A stretch of 5,694 nt of DNA, taken from positions 1 to 5,694 of the forward strand of contig WJIV01000025.1 of the NCBI GenBank assembly GCA_014730055.1, in the 5' to 3' direction. Under the pieces are notes generated by a model. The model worked only from the letters and a program-made list of their open reading frames with translations, was not told the origin of the DNA and made no database searches. The DNA is from Candidatus Bathyarchaeota archaeon (GTDB lineage Archaea > Thermoproteota > Bathyarchaeia > TCS64). Position 1 is the stretch's first letter, and each line of letters opens with the position of its first letter. Positions 5,432 to 5,694 of the stretch are shown piece by piece. Both the position numbers and the translations under genes were made by a program.

Positions 5432-5467
5432 ATGAAGTTAGGATCTCCCTCTCATGTAAAGGAATAA
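5432..5467 (+). CDS. Possible 11-residue leader peptide with strong Shine-Dalgarno
   Basis: AGGAGG at 5421-5426 stands five bases before an ATG, the best ribosome-binding site in the window. The frame encodes only MKLGSPSHVKE before TAA. It overlaps, antisense, the 3' end of the DUF2834 gene. It could be a leader peptide of a small RNA, the stub of a lost gene, or chance; no recognisable motif or run of one amino acid is present. Confidence 0.2.
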   Translation: MKLGSPSHVKE

Positions 5468-5694
5468 TGGAAGACCGCAGCTTGGACCTATAAGAAGTGT
5501 TGCGATTATCGGGATATAGTATAGCTGAATTTTTTCTCTGTCATCGTACACCATAAGAATCACTACAATGGCAGATATCACGACATCAAGCCATGCAAAT
5601 GTGCTGATCCTGTAATTCAATATTTGGTCGACAATAAGTTGTAGATTTAAGCCATCCTCAAGAAGAAAGAGAGCCAGTTGACTATATGGAATAA
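5438..5694 (-). CDS. DUF2834 integral membrane protein, 5'-truncated by window edge
   Basis: The last 84 residues of a small membrane protein whose start lies beyond the window; the frame is open to the edge, so the TTG at 5620 is not the real start. The visible part reads as a typical DUF2834 C-terminus: an amphipathic stretch (LEDGLNLQLIVDQIL, 11-25), a membrane helix (about 32-49, FAWLDVVISAIVVILMVY) followed by the charged DDREK loop, and a second helix with the conserved tail GPSCGLPLFLYMR (69-81). DUF2834 proteins are about 100-120 residues with three membrane helices and no known biochemical role; they are widespread in bacteria and archaea and distantly recall the ABA4-like fold. It converges on the hydrolase gene with a 220-base spacer. 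Family assignment rests on the C-terminal motif and helix order, recalled rather than searched. Confidence 0.8.
   Translation of the reverse strand, partial: IPYSQLALFLLEDGLNLQLIVDQILNYRISTFAWLDVVISAIVVILMVYDDREKIQLYYIPIIATLLIGPSCGLPLFLYMRGRS

Noticed and set aside
1..5694. CRISPR array, tRNA or rRNA gene, insertion sequence
   Set aside because: No regularly spaced direct repeats, no cloverleaf or rRNA-like segment, and no transposase motif or terminal inverted repeats were found by reading.

Overview
The window looks like a piece of an archaeal chromosome, seen mostly as single genes with little operon structure. Three things suggest this. Start codons lack convincing Shine-Dalgarno sequences. 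Several starts have an A/T-rich TATA-like box about 24-33 bases upstream, which fits leaderless or very short-leader transcripts. The set of families (iron-sulfur flavoprotein-like reductase, cysteine-rich DUF3795, DUF2834 membrane protein, class C beta-lactamase-like hydrolase) is common in environmental archaea. I cannot place it to a phylum with confidence; an Asgard (Thorarchaeota-like) or Bathyarchaeota-like genome is a guess.

Layout: (1) 2-904 (+) is the C-terminal three quarters of a fold-type I PLP aminotransferase, cut by the window edge, with a possible 24-codon ORF coupled to its stop by an ATGA overlap. (2) 992-1543 (-) is a flavodoxin-like NAD(P)H/FMN reductase with a four-cysteine motif of the iron-sulfur flavoprotein type. 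(3) A very A/T-rich divergent promoter region (1544-1757) separates it from 1758-2393 (+), a HEAT-like alpha-helical protein resembling bacterial proteins. (4) Converging on that gene is 2407/2467-2877 (-), a DUF3795 cysteine-rich protein whose C-terminal zinc ribbon is cut in half by an in-frame TGA. (5) Upstream of it, on the same strand, is 2959-3450 (-), a DUF6935-like protein. (6) A roughly 400-base A/T-rich gap follows, with one unexplained open frame. (7) 3868-5217 (+) is a complete serine hydrolase with SxxK, YSN and HGG motifs plus a C-terminal beta-rich domain. (8) A leader-like intergenic stretch follows, with competing inverted repeats and a strong AGGAGG before an 11-codon ORF. 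(9) 5438-5694 (-) is the C-terminal end of a DUF2834 membrane protein, cut by the window edge.

The genes do not form a recognisable pathway. The segment from about 1550 to 3860 is visibly richer in A/T than the aminotransferase and hydrolase genes. The HEAT-like gene also favours CGN arginine codons, while the hydrolase favours AGR. Together with bacterial-looking families in that segment, this suggests an accessory or acquired block between two more typical chromosomal genes. The observations most worth following up are the TGA inside the DUF3795 zinc ribbon and the switch-like leader before the 11-codon ORF.
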